Shown here one piece after another: positions 11,666-13,955 of a DNA stretch of 13,955 nt. The stretch is taken from contig JACQFM010000131.1 of NCBI GenBank assembly GCA_016200035.1, forward strand, positions 1-13,955. The letters are read 5' to 3'. Source of the DNA: Nitrososphaerota archaeon. GTDB taxonomy: Archaea > Thermoproteota > Nitrososphaeria > Nitrososphaerales > Nitrosopumilaceae. Within the stretch, counting starts at the first letter, position 1; the number at the start of each line of letters is the position of its first letter. The notes under the pieces were generated by a model. That model searched no databases. It was not told the DNA's origin and saw only the letters and a list, made by a program, of their open reading frames with translations. The position numbers and the translations under genes are program-made.

Positions 11666-13069
11666 TTGAAACTAGTACTCAAATTTGGCGGAACGTCAGT
11701 TTCTTCGACCGCCAACATCAGACATGTTGCCAAGCTCATACACTCTCTATCAAAGAAACACAAGATAATTTCCGTCTTTTCTGCAATAAGTGGTGTTACA
11801 GATGATCTGATTCGAATTACCAATTTAATTCAGAAAGGAAATAAAGATGCTGCAAATAATCTAGCAAAAAAGATCATAAAAAATCACTTGCGGATAGCCA
11901 ACGACTTTGTTAAGAATCCGAAAATAAGAAAAGAATTACTTGAAAAGATGGAAAAAGATCTTTCAGAACTAGAAGAATTGTTGCATGGCATGCTTTTGTT
12001 GGGTGAGGTGACTCCACGTTCTTCTGACTATCTAATATCGTTTGGCGAAAGACTATCTATTAATCTGGTGGCATTTGCTTTGCGTGACTTGGGTGCCAAG
12101 GCTATTGCACTTACAGGCAAAGACGTAGGTATTGTTACAGATTCGAATTTTGGCGAATCAAAGCCACTTATGGATACGACCAGACTTCGCGTTTCTGATA
12201 CAATAGAGTCATTATTGAAAAAAAAGACTTTGCCCGTAGTAGGTGGTTTTGCCGGTGCAGATCAATATGGAAATATCACTACCTTTGGTCGAGGGGGTTC
12301 GGATTATACTGCAACAATTGTAGCGTCTAGCATAAAGGCTGATGAGGTTTGGCTTATGAGTGATGTTGATGGTTTAATGACAACTGATCCAAAAATAGTC
12401 AAAAACGCCAAGGTTCTCAAAGAGGTCTCCTACACAGAAGCCATGGAGATGGCTCTTTTTGGTGCAAAATATATTCATCCCCGTGCGCTTGAACCGCTAG
12501 TCTCGAAAAAAATTCCACTTAGGATAAGGAGTACCTTTAACATTGAAAATCCTGGCACTCTTGTAACCGCATCTCCGCAACCCAATACTCAAAAAACTGT
12601 CAAGTGTGTTAGTGCAATAAGACACACTGGACTGATTGATGTAAGAGGTGGAAGTATGGTAGGAGTACCAGGAACTGCAGCTACTATATTTTCTACTCTA
12701 GCAAAAGTTGGAGTAAACATAATGATGATTTCACAAAGCCCATCGGAGTCAAGCATTTCGTTTATAGTAAAAAAGAATGATCTTGATAAAGCGGTAAATG
12801 CACTTGAGATGAGTCTGCTAGGAAAGATAATAAAAAAAGTTGAGATCACTGTAGATGTCGCAATCATAGCTCTGATCGGTTCTGGAATGCGAGGGATAGT
12901 AGGAGTAGCTTCTAGGGTTTTTGCGGCTGTTGCAAAACAGGGAGTTAACGTAGTGATGATTGCCCAAGGATCATCTGAGCTTAACCTTGCATTTGTAGTA
13001 AAAGATGCTGATTGCAATTCTGCAGTACAAGCATTACATGATGAATTCGAGCTGACAAAAATAAATTGA
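11666..13069 (+). CDS. lysC: Aspartate kinase with two C-terminal ACT domains, 467 aa
   Basis: Phosphorylates L-aspartate to aspartyl-4-phosphate, first step to lysine, threonine and methionine. The kinase domain starts with KFGGTSV (residues 6-12, ATP and aspartate binding), followed by ISFGERLSINLVA, TFGRGGSDYTA (the conserved G-R-G-G-S-D) and SDVDGLMTTDPKIVKNAKVL, ending near 285 with FGAKYIHPRALEP. Two ACT domains follow at roughly 310-385 (VRGGSMVGVPGTAATIFSTLAKVGVNIMMISQ) and 395-465 (IALIGSGMRGIVGVASRVFAAVAKQGVNVVMIAQGSSE), which usually give feedback inhibition by lysine or threonine. No homoserine dehydrogenase is fused. TTG start at 11666 gives the expected N-terminus MKLVLKFGG. No other lysine-pathway gene is adjacent in the window. 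Confidence 0.95.
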   Translation: MKLVLKFGGTSVSSTANIRHVAKLIHSLSKKHKIISVFSAISGVTDDLIRITNLIQKGNKDAANNLAKKIIKNHLRIANDFVKNPKIRKELLEKMEKDLSELEELLHGMLLLGEVTPRSSDYLISFGERLSINLVAFALRDLGAKAIALTGKDVGIVTDSNFGESKPLMDTTRLRVSDTIESLLKKKTLPVVGGFAGADQYGNITTFGRGGSDYTATIVASSIKADEVWLMSDVDGLMTTDPKIVKNAKVLKEVSYTEAMEMALFGAKYIHPRALEPLVSKKIPLRIRSTFNIENPGTLVTASPQPNTQKTVKCVSAIRHTGLIDVRGGSMVGVPGTAATIFSTLAKVGVNIMMISQSPSESSISFIVKKNDLDKAVNALEMSLLGKIIKKVEITVDVAIIALIGSGMRGIVGVASRVFAAVAKQGVNVVMIAQGSSELNLAFVVKDADCNSAVQALHDEFELTKIN

Positions 13070-13112
13070 TTACATACATTTGTTCAATAATTGGATCTCA
13101 TCTGGAAAAAAG

Positions 13113-13120
13113 AATTTATG
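13113..13120 (+). promoter_or_regulatory. TATA-like box for the secreted-protein gene
   Basis: AATTTATG lies 22-29 bases before the ATG at 13142, the usual leaderless spacing. The rest of the 72-base gap shows nothing else. Confidence 0.4.
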
Positions 13121-13141
13121 TGAATAGATGGTCGACAGTGC

Positions 13142-13955
13142 ATGAATAAATACATCATAATAATTGCGATTATTGGAGTTGTAACTGCAATCTTTTCTGC
13201 TCCTTTGCTGTCTGATCAGCTTGCTAATGCAAAGGTGTTAAGAAAGATTCAGTTCACTCAAACACTCATTTCATCACAAGATCCAGGGCAAGGTCATGAG
13301 TCGCATCAACTAGCTCTCATCTTAGCACCAAACAAAGGCACACTCTATCACGGATCCTTAACATACACGGCAAATCAACCAATACAGATCGTTGTTCTCC
13401 ACGAGATCGATAAAGCTGATTCAAAGGGACAACCAACATGGACCGTAGACGGGAACACTGTATATGGTCTTACACTTGTAGACCCAGGTACCAACGCAGG
13501 ATCTTTTGAGTTCACAGGTGCCGCACTAGCATTACACACAACAAAGACTGACAAATTCGCAGCTACAGTAAGTGTTGATGGATGGATCCGTGGTCAGACT
13601 CCTGAAGCGATGCAACAGGCAGCTAGCACCATAGAACAATCCTTGAAATTATCAAGAGCTAGTGTGCCAGCAACGATTCCATTACACAAGGGTTTCTATG
13701 ATGGCAAACCAATTTACTATATCATAACAGACTCCAGTGACAAAACACAGGCAGATATGATTTCACAAAAGCAGAAATGGAAAGTTGAGGTAGCTCCTCC
13801 TTTAAGCAAAACTCCAAAAGCATCCTTGGGTAATGTTTACGTATTCACCAACGGTATCATAGGAAGTGGAATCAATTTGTCCCAAGGCGAAGTATTCACC
13901 AATACTCCGGAGCAAACAAACAATTACACTGCAGTACGATCTGTAATCGAAGTCA
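13142..13955 (+). CDS. Secreted or membrane-anchored extracellular protein, 3' end cut by window (271 aa seen)
   Basis: Open from ATG 13142 to the window end with no stop, so the gene continues beyond. The N-terminus is a signal peptide or anchor: MNKYIIIIAI, hydrophobic to about residue 23, and then a possible cleavage after Ala-Asn-Ala near 30. The visible mature part has two regions: residues 38-150 form a beta-rich segment (HQLALILAPNKGTLYHGSLTY, IQIVVLHEID, GSFEFTGAALALHTTKTDKFAATVSVDGWIRG), and residues 180-271 form a second beta segment (IYYIITDSSD, VYVFTNGIIGSGI). The second resembles thaumarchaeal secreted proteins sometimes filed as DUF7482, but this is a guess. Several His residues (H52, H55, H70, H87, H132, H182) might bind metal. 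Function unknown. Confidence 0.78.
   Translation, partial: MNKYIIIIAIIGVVTAIFSAPLLSDQLANAKVLRKIQFTQTLISSQDPGQGHESHQLALILAPNKGTLYHGSLTYTANQPIQIVVLHEIDKADSKGQPTWTVDGNTVYGLTLVDPGTNAGSFEFTGAALALHTTKTDKFAATVSVDGWIRGQTPEAMQQAASTIEQSLKLSRASVPATIPLHKGFYDGKPIYYIITDSSDKTQADMISQKQKWKVEVAPPLSKTPKASLGNVYVFTNGIIGSGINLSQGEVFTNTPEQTNNYTAVRSVIEV

Noticed and set aside
1..13955. Mobile element, CRISPR array, tRNA or toxin-antitoxin pair
   Set aside because: No transposase, integrase, repeat array, cloverleaf sequence or paired small-ORF module was seen; genes are ordinary chromosomal ones with matching base composition.

Overview
The window looks like a chromosomal segment of an archaeon of the Thaumarchaeota (Nitrososphaerota), most likely the Nitrosopumilus/Nitrosotalea side. 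This is inferred from several things: AT-rich DNA; archaeal information-processing genes (Rpo11/RpoL, transcription factor S, PCNA, CDC48); a free-standing single-domain parvulin of the kind described from Cenarchaeum and Nitrosopumilus; and a leaderless gene style with a TATA-like box about 26 bases before many start codons. No amo or rRNA gene is present to fix the taxonomy.

Layout. At 1-49 there may be the last codons of a gene. At 306-623 lies a small unrecognised protein, facing a possible very small or broken minus-strand gene (612-755). An ACT-domain protein (806-1468, minus) and an Hsp20 chaperone (1524-2060, plus) diverge from what looks like one shared TATA box. Hsp20 is followed 28 bases later by a CDC48/VCP-type AAA unfoldase (2089-4230), giving a small protein-quality-control operon. 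Next come a radical SAM enzyme of the AmmeMemoRadiSam type (4259-5320), a metal-dependent cyclase-family hydrolase (5317-5958, minus), a stand-alone Lrp-type ligand-binding domain (6042-6299), a class V aminotransferase-fold protein without the desulfurase cysteine loop (6303-7451, minus), a RecA-fold protein that seems to have lost its P-loop (7464-8102) and parvulin (8099-8374, minus).

The right part holds a ferredoxin with an Asp in place of one cluster cysteine (8586-8885), an archaeal dual-specificity/tyrosine phosphatase (8981-9478), a 51-residue minus-strand ORF with its own TATA box (9479-9634) and an unrecognised 193-residue protein (9665-10246, minus). Then comes a transcription/replication block rpoL-tfs-pcna (10251-11631), an aspartate kinase with two ACT domains (11666-13069) and the first 271 residues of a secreted protein running off the end (13142-13955).

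The genes are housekeeping or conserved-hypothetical rather than a defence island or mobile element. I saw no CRISPR array, insertion sequence, tRNA or rRNA. The most unusual points are the Asp-ligated ferredoxin motif, the P-loop-less RecA-like protein, the desulfurase fold without its cysteine, two small unlisted minus-strand ORFs, the shared TATA box, and four convergent gene pairs whose stop codons overlap or nearly touch.
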